The notes: generated by a model from the sequence alone, not told the origin. A stretch of DNA of 64,000 nt from Nocardioidaceae bacterium (GCA_030447805.1 JAUJOE010000003.1:107652-171651), one strand, 5' to 3'; positions 22,375 to 32,324 are shown, counted from the stretch's first letter. Made by a program: numbers and translations.

Positions 22375-23474
22375 GCGGTGGTACGCCGGTGCGCCCGCGC
22401 GATCGTTGCGCTGCCTACCACCCGGCTGCCCGTATAGAACACTGCTGCCTGCCCCGGAGCGATTCCGGTGGCCGGCTGTGCGAGGTCGATCTCGACGACG
22501 TCGGACGGCTCGGCACCGGGGGCGACCCTGACCAGGGCGGGGTACTCCTCGCCGTGTGCGCGCAGCTGCACCGTGCACACCAGCTCACCGGTCGGCGCGG
22601 AGCCGCACCACCGCGGCGAAATCCCGGTCACGGCGTCGACGTCGAGCTGGTCGCGAGCGCCGACGGTGATGGTCTGGGTTACGGGTTCGATCTGGAGGAC
22701 GTAGCGCGGTCTCCCGTCAGCCGCCGGCCGGTCAAGGCCCAGGCCGCGGCGCTGCCCGATCGTGTAGCCGAACGTTCCGTCGTGGCGGCCGAGCACCGCA
22801 CCGGAGCTGTCGACGATCTCGCCCGACGCAGCGCCGATCCTGTCGCGCAACCAGCCGGCCGTGTCGCCGTCCGCGATGAAGCAGATGTCGTGGCTGTCCG
22901 GCTTGGCGGCGACGGCTAGGCCACGGCGCTCGGCCTCAGCCCGCACCGTCTCCTTGGTCGATCCGCCCAGCGGGAACAGCGACCTCGCCAGCTGGTCTTG
23001 GTTGAGTACACCGAGCACGTAGGACTGATCCTTGGCCGGGTCGACCGCCCGGTGCATCTCCACCAGCCCGCCCGGACCGATCCGCAGCTGTGCGTAGTGC
23101 CCGGTGGCCACAGCGTCGAACCCCAAGGCGACCGCCTTGTCCAGTACGGCGGCGAACTTGATCTTCTCGTTGCACCGCAGGCAGGGGTTGGGCGTACGGC
23201 CGTGCGCGTACTCCCTGACGAAGTCCTCGACGACCGCCTCATGGAAGGACTCGCTGAGGTCCCAGACGTAGAACGGGATGCCGATGACGTCGGCCGCCCG
23301 GCGAGCGTCGTTGGCGTCCTCGATCGTGCAGCAGCCGCGGGCGCCGCTGCGGTAGGACTGCGGATTGCGCGACAGGGCGAGGTGTATCCCCGTCACCTCG
23401 TGTCCGGCGTCGACCGCTCTCGCCGCCGCCACGGCGGAGTCCACTCCGCCCGACATCGCGGCGAGCACCCTCAC
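22371..23474 (-). CDS. mnmA: tRNA-specific 2-thiouridylase
   Basis: Thiolates U34 of tRNA-Glu, -Gln and -Lys using sulfur relayed from a cysteine desulfurase. About 367 residues. The PP-loop is [20 protein letters not shown] at the N-terminus; the catalytic cysteines are in [12 protein letters not shown] and [19 protein letters not shown]. The GTG at 23474 overlaps the cysteine desulfurase stop (GTGA), so donor and acceptor enzymes are translationally coupled. Longer upstream frames lack similarity. Confidence 0.95.
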   Translation of the reverse strand: MRVLAAMSGGVDSAVAAARAVDAGHEVTGIHLALSRNPQSYRSGARGCCTIEDANDARRAADVIGIPFYVWDLSESFHEAVVEDFVREYAHGRTPNPCLRCNEKIKFAAVLDKAVALGFDAVATGHYAQLRIGPGGLVEMHRAVDPAKDQSYVLGVLNQDQLARSLFPLGGSTKETVRAEAERRGLAVAAKPDSHDICFIADGDTAGWLRDRIGAASGEIVDSSGAVLGRHDGTFGYTIGQRRGLGLDRPAADGRPRYVLQIEPVTQTITVGARDQLDVDAVTGISPRWCGSAPTGELVCTVQLRAHGEEYPALVRVAPGAEPSDVVEIDLAQPATGIAPGQAAVFYTGSRVVGSATIARAHRRTTA

Positions 23475-24679
23475 GGCCCGCTCCGTCCGGAAGTCGTGCT
23501 GCCAGCCAAGCGGGCACGTTGAACTGCCGGACCGATCGCCTCCACTGCCCGCTCGACGTCCACCGGCGTCGACGTGTGCCCGAGAGAGAAACGAAGGGAG
23601 CCGCGCGCGGTCGCCTCGTCCTGCCCCATCGCGAGCAGCACGTGCGACGGCTGTGGTACGCCGGCGGAGCACGCCGACCCCGTCGAGCACTCCACACCCT
23701 GGGCGTCGAGCAGCATGAGCAGTGAGTCGCCTTCACACCCCGAGAACGAGAAGTGGGCGTTGCCCGGCAGGCGCCCGTCGCCTGGAGGGCCGTTCAGGCG
23801 TGCGTCCGGTACGGCGCCCTGCACCCCCGCGATCAGCTCGTCTCGTAACGCGACCAGGGTGGCCGCCCGGTCTGGCTGCCCTTTCACCGCGAGCTCGGCA
23901 GCGACGGCGAACCCGGCGATGCCGGGTGCGTCGATCGTGCCCGACCGTACGTCGCGCTCCTGACCGCCCCCGTGCAGCAGCGACACGAGCTCTACCTCGC
24001 GGCCCAGCAGCAACGCACCCACTCCGAAAGGTCCGCCGATCTTGTGGCTCGAGATCGTCATTGCGTCGACTCCGGTGGCAGAGAAGTCGAGCGGGACCTG
24101 GCCCATCGACTGCACGGCATCGGTGTGAACGGGGATCGCGTGCTCGGCGGCAATTGCGACGACCTGTTCGATCGCCTGCAGGGTCCCCACCTCGTTGTTG
24201 GCGTGCATAACGGTGATCAGGGCCACGCTCGCCGGGTCACGTTCGACAGCGTCGCGCAAGGCGTCGAGATCCAGCCGAGCGTCGACGTCGACGGGTAGCA
24301 GCTCGACCTCTGCTCCGGCTTCGGTGGCCAACCAGTGCAACGGGTCAAGGACTGCATGGTGCTCGATCGCCGTAGACAGGATTCGGGTACGGCGGGTATC
24401 CGCCCGATGCCGAGCCCAGAAGAACCCCTTCACCGCAAGGTTGTTGGACTCGGTCCCACCCGAGGTGAACACCACTTCCGAAGGGCGAGCATTCAGGAGC
24501 GCAGCGAGCGTCTCGCGGGACTCCTCGACGACCCGGCGAGCTGCTCGCCCGGAGCCGTGCAGCGACGACGCGTTGCCCAGATGCCCAAGCTGCCGGGTCA
24601 TCGCTTCGATGACCTCGGGATAAATGGCGGTGGTCGCGGCGTGGTCGAGGTAGGCCACGGTTGACAAGGGGGCATTCAT
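23471..24679 (-). CDS. Cysteine desulfurase (IscS/NifS family)
   Basis: A PLP enzyme that frees sulfur from cysteine. It is 402 residues long. The N-terminus is [20 protein letters not shown], the PLP lysine lies in [19 protein letters not shown], and the catalytic-loop Cys is in [20 protein letters not shown]. The pairing with mnmA indicates a role in tRNA thiolation; Fe-S assembly is also possible. It starts ATG at 24679. Confidence 0.93.
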   Translation of the reverse strand: MNAPLSTVAYLDHAATTAIYPEVIEAMTRQLGHLGNASSLHGSGRAARRVVEESRETLAALLNARPSEVVFTSGGTESNNLAVKGFFWARHRADTRRTRILSTAIEHHAVLDPLHWLATEAGAEVELLPVDVDARLDLDALRDAVERDPASVALITVMHANNEVGTLQAIEQVVAIAAEHAIPVHTDAVQSMGQVPLDFSATGVDAMTISSHKIGGPFGVGALLLGREVELVSLLHGGGQERDVRSGTIDAPGIAGFAVAAELAVKGQPDRAATLVALRDELIAGVQGAVPDARLNGPPGDGRLPGNAHFSFSGCEGDSLLMLLDAQGVECSTGSACSAGVPQPSHVLLAMGQDEATARGSLRFSLGHTSTPVDVERAVEAIGPAVQRARLAGSTTSGRSGP

Positions 24680-24734
24680 CGCCCAGCCAGCCTAGGCCAT
24701 CTCCTCGAAGCGTCAGGGCAGCCGAGATGCTGCC

Positions 24735-25406
24735 TTACAGCCTGGCTCGCCAGGAGTGCTCCGGCTCGCACCGGGCGAGATAGTCGCTAAGCCAGGCGCG
24801 TGCCTCACCCCCGAGCAAGGGTTCGGCGGCGGCGAAGTCCCGCTCGTCCTTCGGCCGGGCGCGCTTGGCCTTGAAGGCGAGTGCGATCTCAGGTCGTAGG
24901 TAACGGACGCCGTCTCGAGTCCACGTGACCTCGTCGAGAGGTGCGGCGAAGCTGGGATTGCGGCGAGACACCCAGTCGCCGTCGGCATCGGGATTCAGCA
25001 AGACGTCAGCTCGCCAGGGAGCCAAGGCATGCTCGCGAAGCCAAACCTGGTCGGCGCTTTCCGGCATCTTCATCTGCTTGTCGTCGAGCGGACAGAGCCC
25101 GTCCGGCCCGGCCGCCCATATGTGGTACCGGTCCTTGAGTCCCGTCTTGAGCCGCTCAAGGTCCCGGCGAAACACGGAGACGTCGATGTCCTCGTGGTGC
25201 CGCCGTACGCCGGTGAAGGCTTCGATGGCGTACCCACCAGCGATCCACCATGGGATCTCCAGCGGAGCGAAGACCTCGCGCGCTTCTGCGACCGAGAGCG
25301 GGCGCCACGGCCCGTACAGCCGCTGGAATGCCTGTTCCTCCGGGTTGAGATCTGCGGGGTATCCAATTTGGACCGCCGGATCTGACTGCTCGGGGGGCAC
25401 GGTCAT
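24735..25406 (-). CDS. Nucleotidyltransferase-superfamily protein
   Basis: About 223 residues. WWIAGGYAIEAFTGVRRHHE followed by DIDVSVFRRDL matches the G-G then D-x-D core of the minimal nucleotidyltransferase fold shared with aminoglycoside 2''- and lincosamide adenylyltransferases. A conserved LRPEIALAFKAKRARPKDE follows. Many chromosomal members have no known substrate, and I claim no resistance function. The ATG at 25406 is 1 nt after the gluconokinase stop, so they form an operon. Confidence 0.75.
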   Translation of the reverse strand: MTVPPEQSDPAVQIGYPADLNPEEQAFQRLYGPWRPLSVAEAREVFAPLEIPWWIAGGYAIEAFTGVRRHHEDIDVSVFRRDLERLKTGLKDRYHIWAAGPDGLCPLDDKQMKMPESADQVWLREHALAPWRADVLLNPDADGDWVSRRNPSFAAPLDEVTWTRDGVRYLRPEIALAFKAKRARPKDERDFAAAEPLLGGEARAWLSDYLARCEPEHSWRARL

Positions 25407-25407
25407 G

Positions 25408-25920
25408 TCACTCTGACTTGTCGCGCGGCGACGAAAGCACCGTTGCGAGGAAGTCATCGACGATCGCCTCCGGCGCTCGGGCGATGTCGGCGACGAACGC
25501 GCGTTCGTCGGCTGGGGGCTCAAGCTCAGCGAACTGCGACTCGAGGAGCGACGGAGGCATGAAGTGGCCAGAGCGGTTGGCGACCCGATCGGTGATCAAC
25601 TCGATGCTGCCCTCGCAGTACAGCAGTTTGATATCGGGTGCATGGGACCGGATGACGTCTCGGTAGCGCCGCTTCAAGGCTGAGCAGCTCACGACAGCCC
25701 CCGACGACGCGCGCTCGCCCAGCCACTGACCGATCGCGGTCAACCATGGCATGCGGTCGTCATCGGTCAGCGGAGTGCCCGCTTGGAGCTTGGCGCGGTT
25801 TTCGGGGGTGTGAAAGTCGTCGGCGTCGCCGTACTCAACACCTAGCCGGTCGGCCAACAGCCGCCCGACGGTGGTCTTACCGGACCCCGACACCCCCATG
25901 ACCACCACCCGCAGCCCCAT
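25408..25920 (-). CDS. gntK: Gluconokinase
   Basis: Phosphorylates gluconate to 6-phosphogluconate. A 170-residue P-loop kinase: Walker [21 protein letters not shown], then [20 protein letters not shown] (substrate region), [16 protein letters not shown] and [20 protein letters not shown], all typical of GntK. The start is ATG at 25920 (MGLRVVVMG), 8 nt after the fixB stop. It is the first of a pair with the nucleotidyltransferase gene. Confidence 0.92.
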   Translation of the reverse strand: MGLRVVVMGVSGSGKTTVGRLLADRLGVEYGDADDFHTPENRAKLQAGTPLTDDDRMPWLTAIGQWLGERASSGAVVSCSALKRRYRDVIRSHAPDIKLLYCEGSIELITDRVANRSGHFMPPSLLESQFAELEPPADERAFVADIARAPEAIVDDFLATVLSSPRDKSE

Positions 25921-25928
25921 CCGAGTGG

Positions 25929-26884
25929 TCAGCCCTTGCGGGCTTGCACCTGCGCCGTGGCCGCGGGCAGCACGGTGTGCAGATCGCCGACGACGCCGAA
26001 GTCGACGAGCTCGAAGATCGGGGCCTCCTCGTCCTTGTTGATCGCACGATCGTCTTGGAGGTCTGCATGCCGGCGCGGTGCTGGATGGCACCCGAGATGC
26101 CGGTGGCGACGTACAACTGCGGGGAGACGGTCTTGCCGGTCTGTCCGATCTGGTAGGCGTGGGGGTACCACCCGGAGTCAACCGCTGCCCGGGAGGCACC
26201 CACTGCGGCTCCGAGTGAGTCGGCGAACTGCTCGACCGGCTGGAAGTTGCCGCCGGTCCCCCGCCCGCCCGAAACGACGATGGCGGCCTCTGTGAGCTCC
26301 GGCCGGCCGGTCGCCTCGCGTGGCTTGCGCTCGACCACCCGCGCGGTCTTCGCCAGTTCGCTGATGGTTACGTCGACGCGCTCCTCGACGGCGGACCCCT
26401 CGACTGCCTCAGGTGTGGTCGAGTTGGGCTTGATCGTGACGATCGGGGTGCCGTGGGTCACCGCCGAGTTGACCGTGTAGCTGCCAGCGAAAACCGACTG
26501 GGTTGCCGCGACACCACCGTCACCAGGTGCCACGTCCACGGCGTCCGTGATGAGCCCCGAGCCCGTCTTGATCGCCAGCCGCCCCGCGATCTCCTTGCCC
26601 TCGGCGTTCGACGGCAACAGTACGGCGGCCGCACCGGTTCGCTGCACCAGCTCAGCGAGCGCTTCGGCCTTCGGAGCCACCAGGTAGTCACCGACATCCG
26701 GTGAGTCGACGACGTACACCCTCTCGGCGCCGTACTGGCGCAGGACGTCGCGAGCCGACTCGACCCCGGGACCGATGAACACCGCCGAGGGGGTTCCGAG
26801 GCGGCGGGCGAAGGTCAGCAGCTCCGCGGTGGTCTTGCGGACGCTGCCGTCCGCGTGGTCGACCAGGACCAGAATCTCGCTCAT
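25929..26884 (-). CDS. fixB: Electron-transfer flavoprotein alpha subunit (apparent frameshift)
   Basis: The FAD-binding subunit of ETF, which takes electrons from acyl-CoA dehydrogenases to the quinone pool. About 318 residues. The N-terminus is [20 protein letters not shown]; the C-terminal FAD domain shows [34 protein letters not shown] and [18 protein letters not shown]. At about 26050 the frame slips: after SKTIV one G is missing and the next frame gives [20 protein letters not shown] to a normal end. It starts 54 nt after fixA. Confidence 0.93.
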
Positions 26885-26938
26885 CGACTCGGGAACTTCC
26901 TTTCTCGGCTGGACTGAGGGCGCGCGCAGCGGTGCCTT

Positions 26939-27718
26939 TCAGATGAACTTCTGGCTGGCGAGGAAACTGACCAGCTGATCGGCGCCCGAACCGTTGTCGT
27001 CGGTCACGACCGTCCCGGCCGACTTCGGCGGCCGCTCGGTGAACCCGTCGACGCGAGTCCACGCGGCGTCGAGGCCGACCTGACCAGCAGCGATTCCCAG
27101 ATCCGCCAGGGTGAGGGTCTCGACCGGCTTCTTCTTCGCGGCCATGATGCCCTTGAACGACGGGTACCGCGGCTCGTTGCACTGGTCGGTGACGCTGAGT
27201 ATGAGCGGTGTGCTCGCCTCGATGATCTCGGTGGCGGCGTCGCCGTCCCGCCGGATCCGCACGGTGGTGCCCTCGACCACGACCTCCGAGGCGAACGTCA
27301 CCTGCGGCAGGCCCAAGCGCTCAGCCAGCATGGCGGGTACGACGCTCATCCCGCCGTCGGTGGAGGCCATGCCGCACAGCACCAGGTCGGGCCGCTGCCG
27401 TTCGACCGCCCGGGCCAAGATGAGCGAGGTGGCGGCGGAGTCGGAACCGTGGATTGCCTCGTCGAGCACGTGAACGCCGGAGTCCGCACCCATCTGCAGC
27501 GACTTCAGGACCGCCGCTCGAGCCACTTCCGGCCCGACCGTGACGACGACGACCTCGCCGTCGGTGGCGTCGCGGATCTGCAGGGCCTCCTCGACGGCGT
27601 ACTCGTCAAGCTCCGACAAGACGCCGTCGACGCCGACGCGGTCGACGGTGTTGTCGGCGTTGAACTTCCGATCACCCGTCGCGTCGGGGACGTACTTCGC
27701 ACAGACAACGATCTTCAT
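26939..27718 (-). CDS. fixA: Electron-transfer flavoprotein beta subunit
   Basis: The AMP-binding partner of FixB in the ETF heterodimer. It is 259 residues long: MKIVVCAKYVPDATGDRKFN at the N-terminus, then DEYAVEEALQIRD, VVVVTVGPEVARAAVLKSLQ and the ETF-beta signature region ASEVVVEGTTVRIRRDGDAA. It ends LASQKFI. It is first in a fixA-fixB pair, supporting the fatty-acid/acyl-CoA oxidation genes elsewhere in the window. Confidence 0.95.
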   Translation of the reverse strand: MKIVVCAKYVPDATGDRKFNADNTVDRVGVDGVLSELDEYAVEEALQIRDATDGEVVVVTVGPEVARAAVLKSLQMGADSGVHVLDEAIHGSDSAATSLILARAVERQRPDLVLCGMASTDGGMSVVPAMLAERLGLPQVTFASEVVVEGTTVRIRRDGDAATEIIEASTPLILSVTDQCNEPRYPSFKGIMAAKKKPVETLTLADLGIAAGQVGLDAAWTRVDGFTERPPKSAGTVVTDDNGSGADQLVSFLASQKFI

Positions 27719-27788
27719 GGCCGGATGGCCCTCCTGGTCCCGTCGAGTCCGGATGACAAGCCCTTCACTCCGACGTGGCTATGCGATG

Positions 27789-28265
27789 TCAGGGACGGAT
27801 GATGCTGTCGGCGATCCGTCCGACGATAAGGTACGCCACCGCTGCCAGACCCCAGTTGACCAGGTGGTTCTGGGTGCGGTCGTTCATCTCGAAGATCTTC
27901 CAGAAGCGCCAGTCGATCCGGTTCGCCGCATCGAGCACCCAGCTGACCACCGCGTTGTCGGTGTTTGCGTCGAGGGAGATGAGCAAGGCGCCGACCGACA
28001 GGATCAGCGCGGCCGCTACGGCGACCAGCCACACCACCGAGGCGATGCCGCTGCGCAGGGCGCGCGAGCGGCTGCGACCTTTGGTTTCCCGACGCTGCTC
28101 GGTCGCTCCTGAAGCGGTCGAACCCTTCGACGTGGTGGCGGCATAGGGAGCTTCCTCGCCCGTGATGGACGCTGAGTCTATCGAGGCGTCACGTGCTGGC
28201 AGGAGGTTGCTCGGTGCAGGGTCCGACCCGGACTCAGCGTCACTGCTGGAGGTCTTGTCTGCCAA
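27789..28265 (-). CDS. Membrane protein of unknown function with disordered N-terminus
   Basis: A 158-residue protein. The first 70 residues are Ser/Ala/acidic and look disordered; a basic patch ETKGRSRSRALRSG precedes two transmembrane helices (VVWLVAVAAALILSVGALLI at about 77-96; LVNWGLAAVAYLIVGRIADS at about 134-153). Between them is an amphipathic loop with DWRFWKIFEMND. Similar short proteins are found next to ETF genes in actinobacteria, but I know no function. Confidence 0.6.
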   Translation of the reverse strand: MADKTSSSDAESGSDPAPSNLLPARDASIDSASITGEEAPYAATTSKGSTASGATEQRRETKGRSRSRALRSGIASVVWLVAVAAALILSVGALLISLDANTDNAVVSWVLDAANRIDWRFWKIFEMNDRTQNHLVNWGLAAVAYLIVGRIADSIIRP

Positions 28266-28349
28266 CGGAGAACTCCCTTCCCTACAGAAAGTATGCCCGA
28301 CCTGCGGGCACCCTCACCGCGGTTTCGGCTGCGGCGACTGAGTCGACCC

Positions 28350-29127
28350 TTAGCGACCCTCGAAGGTGGCCTTCCCCGGCCCGTTCTCGATGAACGACGT
28401 CATGCCAGCGGTGCGGTCGTGTGTCGCGAACAGCGCGGCGAACTGTTGCCGCTCGATCTCCAGGCCCGTCTCGAGGTCGACTTCAAGGCCGCGGTCGATG
28501 CACTCCTTTGCCGCGCGCAGCGCGAAGGCCGGACCGGCCGCGAAAGCGCTGGCCCACTCAACCGCAGCGGAGTAGACCTCGTCGGGGGCACGACCTTGTC
28601 GACCAAGCCGGTCTGCAGCGCCTCGGCGGCGGACACGAAGCGGCCGGTGAAGACGAGGTCCTTGGCCTTGCCGGCCCCACCAGCCGCGACAGCCGTTGGG
28701 TGCCACCTGCTCCCGGGATGATCCCGAGCAAGATCTCGGGTTGGCCGAGCTTGGCGTTGTCGGCAGCAATGCGTACGTCGGCGCACAAGGCCAGCTCACA
28801 GCCTCCGCCCAGGGCGTAGCCGGTTACGGCGGCCACCACCGGTTTGGGGATCCGCGCCACCGCTGTCAGAGACGACTGCAAGGCTCCCGAGCGACGCACC
28901 ATGTCGACGTACGACATCGTGGCCATCTCCTTGATGTCGGCACCGGCGGCGAATACCTTCTCCCCGCCGTACACCACCACTGCTCGCACATCGTCACGGT
29001 CGGCAGCCTCGGCCGCCGCTGCGCGGATCTCCTCCTGCACGGCCACGTTGAGCGCGTTCATCGGCGGCCGGTCCAGGCGCAGCGTGCCTACCCCGTCGTC
29101 GACCTCGAGCCGCACGAACTCCGCCAT
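28350..29127 (-). CDS. Enoyl-CoA hydratase/isomerase (two apparent frameshifts)
   Basis: A crotonase-fold enzyme that hydrates 2-enoyl-CoA in beta-oxidation. About 259 residues from ATG 29127. AGADIKEMATMSYVDMVRRS and GYALGGGCELALCADVRIAA carry the oxyanion-hole glycines, and PEILLGIIPGAGGTQRLSRL carries the catalytic Glu. The frame is lost twice: at about 28675 (GTGGGG lacks one G, then GKAKDLVFTGRFVSAAEAL) and at about 28586 (CCCCC lacks one C, then DEVYSAAVEWASAFAAG). Both sit in homopolymers. The C-terminus is normal (SFIENGPGKATFEGR). A fragment of a relative lies at 33184-33699. Confidence 0.88.
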
Positions 29128-29180
29128 GCCGGGAGCGTAGTCGAGCCGGGTCCGTCGCAGGTGGCCGCGGTTAGCCGCGA

Positions 29181-29233
29181 TTTGGCGCGTTCTGCAGGTC
29201 ATGAACGTCTACGGACCTGCGCAGCGCGCCAAA
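29181..29233. repeat. 53-nt palindrome P1, downstream of the DUF559 gene
   Basis: The left arm TTTGGCGCGTTCTGCAGGTC and the complement of the right arm TTTGGCGCGCTGCGCAGGTC agree at 17 of 20 positions around a 13-nt centre. It starts 19 nt past the DUF559 stop codon on the minus strand and lies between that gene and the enoyl-CoA hydratase. Confidence 0.8.
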
Positions 29234-29252
29234 CCGCCGCCCGCTGACCCGA

Positions 29253-30346
29253 TCAGGTGTCGTACCGACCGAAGATCTCTTCCTTCTCGGCATCGGTGAG
29301 CACCTCGGCTGAGTCGTTGGCGGCGAACCACCAAGGTGGCGGAACCGTCGTCCACCGGTCATGACGTCGGTCGCGGCGCAGCCCAGCGCGACCGTCGATG
29401 AGTCGGCGTACCAGGTCGGACCGATAGTGCGCTAGGTCAAGGCTGTCGGCGCGTGTCACCGTCAGACCCGCCGACTCAAACAGCTCCTCACGAAGGTTGT
29501 CGTCGCGGTGCTGGCGCCGCAGCCGATGCTGTTGGCCGTCGAACTCGACGACGAAGCCAGCCTCCTCGTCGAGCAAGTCTGGTATGCCGAGCAGCCTGCC
29601 GTCTCGGTCGAAGACCGGCAGGTTTACTCGCGGCCGAGGCAACCTGGCCTCCACGACATAGCAGACGCGGAGGCGGGATTCCCACGTACTGCGCGTCGCC
29701 GAGTCGGCGAGTGAGACAGCGAGACGCGCCTGTGCGACTCCCTTCCAGCCACCGCGTTGCGCGACCAGCGCATGGAGACCCGGAAGCGTTGGAGAACCCA
29801 AATGGGTCACCGCATCCACGAACGCGACAGCTTCCTCCAACCGGGAGCCAGCCGGGCGCCGTCGAAGCAGGACTTGAGCAGCGTCGTCATCCGAATACCC
29901 CGCCGCTCCACAACCTCAGTCGGCAGGAGCCGTTCGCGCGAGGTGACGACCCGGTCCCGGGCTCTCCGGCCGGCGTTGTCCCCCTGGTAGATAAGGACAG
30001 GCAGCGCTTGCATGGTGTAGGGGTCGCGCCCGTCCAAATTGTCGACACCCGCTGCGTACGCCGCAGCCCAGCCGCCGATCGCCCCGTTCTGCCCCAGGAG
30101 CGGAGCGGCGTCGAGGATGCGCTGGGTCGCCGACAGCGACTCGTCCCTGTCATTGGCGGCAACATAGAAACCGCGACTTGTACGACGCCAACTGCGGCCG
30201 GCAGTCGTGCCTCGGCCGATGCCCGCTCCGCGCAGTTCGGCCGATGATCGGGGGCGCTGGCAGGCCGGGAATTCCGTCTCGAATCGGGAGCGCGCTGCCA
30301 TCTCAGCAATCTCTCGCACTCCGAGAGGTTGCGGGCGGCTGTCCAC
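29253..30346 (-). CDS. DUF559 (Vsr-like endonuclease fold) protein, apparent frameshift
   Basis: About 364 residues once a frameshift at about 29845 is repaired (one G of a GGG missing, so that LGSRLEEAVAFVDAV follows CFDGAR). The N-terminal third resembles the AbiEi-type winged-helix region common in these proteins. The C-terminus has the DUF559 core: LLDEEAGFVVEFDGQQHRLR, then NLREELFESAGLTVTRADS, the PD-(D/E)xK-like layout of very-short-patch-repair-type nucleases. The start is GTG at 30346 with an AAAGG before it. Two 53-nt palindromes bracket the gene at 19 and 22 nt. Nuclease activity is unproven. Confidence 0.75.
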
Positions 30347-30368
30347 AGCCTTTCTGCGGAGGATGCGG

Positions 30369-30421
30369 TTTGGCGCGTTGTGCAGGTCTAAACGGCCGCA
30401 GGACCTGCAGACCGCGCCAAA
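30369..30421. repeat. 53-nt palindrome P2, upstream of the DUF559 gene
   Basis: Left arm TTTGGCGCGTTGTGCAGGTC; right arm GACCTGCAGACCGCGCCAAA. It is the same length and sequence family as P1. It lies 22 nt before the DUF559 GTG. The left 24 bases recur exactly in the half copy at 33175. Confidence 0.8.
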
Positions 30422-30512
30422 TCGAGGCGGCGCAGGGGCGGGAGGTGGCGACCGCAGGGCGGCGGGGGGCAGCGGCTACGGCGCGGGGTAGGCGGCCGCC
30501 GGGCGGTGTTGA

Positions 30513-31133
30513 TCAGCGCAGCAGGCTGGGTTCCGGGCGCTCAATCTGCAGCGAGCGACAGATGTCGAGCAGTAGCGCGACGTAGGTGTCCCAGTCCTCC
30601 AGGCACGGGGTGGCTAAGGTGAGCAGGACCGCCCACGGATGCCCCTGAACCGGCACGAACGCGAGCATCTCGCGCAGTACGGCGCGTCGCCCGTCGGTCG
30701 ATTCGTTGGAGGCCAACGACCGCTCGGCCACGGCTGTCACCGCCGCTTGGTTACCTAGTTCCACCACCGCGACGTTGGTGTAGCGCGGGTCGCGGCGCAG
30801 CGCCTCAGCCGCGCCTAGGACGGCGAGTCCCCGGTCGAGGGTCCCGATCGACTGAAGCCCCACGGTCAACGTGGCGGTCGACGGACGGCCGTCGAGCCGC
30901 ACCGCGCAAAACGCACTGCCGCCGACGTTGGCGGTCGTCAGCCGCACAGCGAGCCCCTCCAGGTACAGCGAGAGAGCCTCGCGCTGGTCGGCCTGGCTGA
31001 GCCCCATCTCGTCGAGCACCTGCAGCTGGGATGCCGTGCGTGCCTCGGTCTCGCGTTCGAGCGGCACCTGGTGGAAGTCCGGCGGCACCTCCACCCGGAT
31101 CCGCGGCGCCGCCGCAGTGGTTTCGATCAGCAC
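30513..31133 (-). CDS. Unknown protein of a type-VII-secretion-like cassette
   Basis: A 206-residue soluble protein that I do not recognise. The predicted fold is alpha/beta, with FCAVRLDGRPSTATLTVGLQ and HPWAVLLTLATPCLEDWDTY, and no signal peptide or transmembrane helix. It begins GTG at 31133, overlapping the upstream WxG-containing gene by 7 nt, so it is translated with it. By position it could be a secretion chaperone, in the way EspG-type proteins serve ESX substrates, but I see no EspG signature. Confidence 0.5.
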   Translation of the reverse strand: MLIETTAAAPRIRVEVPPDFHQVPLERETEARTASQLQVLDEMGLSQADQREALSLYLEGLAVRLTTANVGGSAFCAVRLDGRPSTATLTVGLQSIGTLDRGLAVLGAAEALRRDPRYTNVAVVELGNQAAVTAVAERSLASNESTDGRRAVLREMLAFVPVQGHPWAVLLTLATPCLEDWDTYVALLLDICRSLQIERPEPSLLR

Positions 31134-31972
31134 GGCTCGGTTCGCTCCATGTCGCCGCCGCGGCGTCCCGCGAGGGCGTCGGCCAGGCCGGCCGACCGAC
31201 GTACCGCGAAGGTTGCCGCCGGCAACTCAACGGGCGCAACATCGAGCCACTGTTGGCGCAACGCCTTAATAAGGCGATGGGAACCAGGACTCTTGGCCAC
31301 GACCTCGGCGACTCCCTCGTCCTCACCAGGGTTTCGACCGAGGGCCGCGATCCCGATCAGTTCGGAGATGACGGTGGTCAGCCCGGCGATCTCGCCGAGG
31401 GTGAGCGCGGTGCGCAGCAGCTCGGGCGCCTGGTCCGCCATCCATTCCTCGACCGCCGCAGCCAGCGCGAGCAGCGCGCGGTCGAGCTCGGCGGCAAGGT
31501 CGTCGTGCGGATCGACGATCTGTTGGATGCTGGCCGAAAGCTCCTCGAAGGCAGCCGAGAGGTCAGCCGCGGCGCGCTCGTGGTCGACGCCGAGCTCCCG
31601 CGCCATCGCGATCAGGCGGGTACGTCGAGTGGTGGCCGCGGGGTCGTCGCCCAGCTCGGCGACGGTTGCCACGATCTCAGCCACCTGCCGCTGCCTCGCG
31701 TCGACACCCGCACGCCAACCGTCGACGGCGTGCAGGCAGTCGACCAGGGACTCCTCCAGCGCCGACGCCTGCTGGGAGAACCGCCGAAGCAGTGCGGCCA
31801 GCGGCGCCCCGGCTGACCCGTCCCAGACGGAGCCAGTACGCCCCAGCCGGTCCAGGCCGCTGCGAGCCTCGATAAGCGCCCGAACGGCTCCGCGTAACCC
31901 GTCGGAGACTGCGACCAGTGCGTTCGTATCGGCCGGCGTCGGATCGAAGCCCAAGATGACGTCGGCTCTCAC
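31127..31972 (-). CDS. Putative type-VII-secreted protein (WxG-containing helical N-terminus)
   Basis: A 281-residue, almost entirely helical protein without signal peptide. Near residue 48 it has GSVWDGSAGAPLAALLRRF, a W-x-G turn between two helices as in WXG100-related or 'putative T7SS-secreted' leader domains. The remaining helices include VDHERAAADLSAAFEELSAS. The GTG at 31972 overlaps the stop of the preceding small gene (GTGA). The export role is inferred from the motif and the cassette; no ESX ATPase is in the window. Confidence 0.55.
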   Translation of the reverse strand: MRADVILGFDPTPADTNALVAVSDGLRGAVRALIEARSGLDRLGRTGSVWDGSAGAPLAALLRRFSQQASALEESLVDCLHAVDGWRAGVDARQRQVAEIVATVAELGDDPAATTRRTRLIAMARELGVDHERAAADLSAAFEELSASIQQIVDPHDDLAAELDRALLALAAAVEEWMADQAPELLRTALTLGEIAGLTTVISELIGIAALGRNPGEDEGVAEVVAKSPGSHRLIKALRQQWLDVAPVELPAATFAVRRSAGLADALAGRRGGDMERTEPC

Positions 31973-32247
31973 GTCGGCTCTCCCTGCCGAAGATCCTCGC
32001 CGCCGGCCGGTCCGCCGTGCCGAACTAGCACCGCGACGCACTCCTCAGCTGTCGCTTGCAGGCGCGCCAACGCCGTACGCAGGTCACGCAGCCCCGAGGA
32101 GACAGCCGCGTCGCACGACGGGGTGCCCACCGTGTCGACCGGCAAGTCGCCGAGACGGTTCACAGCACCCGACAGCTCCTGGGACGCGGTGCCGAACGCG
32201 GATCCGATTCGCTGCACCTCTGCGCCCACCAGGGGTAGTTGCTGCAT
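31969..32247 (-). CDS. EspC/WXG100-like small helical protein
   Basis: A 92-residue helical protein beginning MQQLPLVGAEVQRIGSAFGT, with a long Ala/Leu helix (LRDLRTALARLQATAEECVA). Size and architecture match small ESX-associated proteins (EspC or WXG100 types), although a W-x-G motif is absent. It is the first gene of a three-gene chain with GTGA and 7-nt overlaps, 77 nt downstream of the glgP end copy. Confidence 0.5.
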   Translation of the reverse strand: MQQLPLVGAEVQRIGSAFGTASQELSGAVNRLGDLPVDTVGTPSCDAAVSSGLRDLRTALARLQATAEECVAVLVRHGGPAGGEDLRQGEPT

Positions 32248-32324
32248 CGGCGACCTTCCTCGACGTACGTCGCGCCTATTGTGCCCGCTGTCGGGGTCAC
32301 CGGCCGCTAACAGACCCCGACCTG

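Noticed and set aside
24735..25406. Antibiotic-resistance nucleotidyltransferase
   Set aside because: The fold is shared by many chromosomal proteins of unknown substrate, and nothing in the sequence or context points to drug modification.
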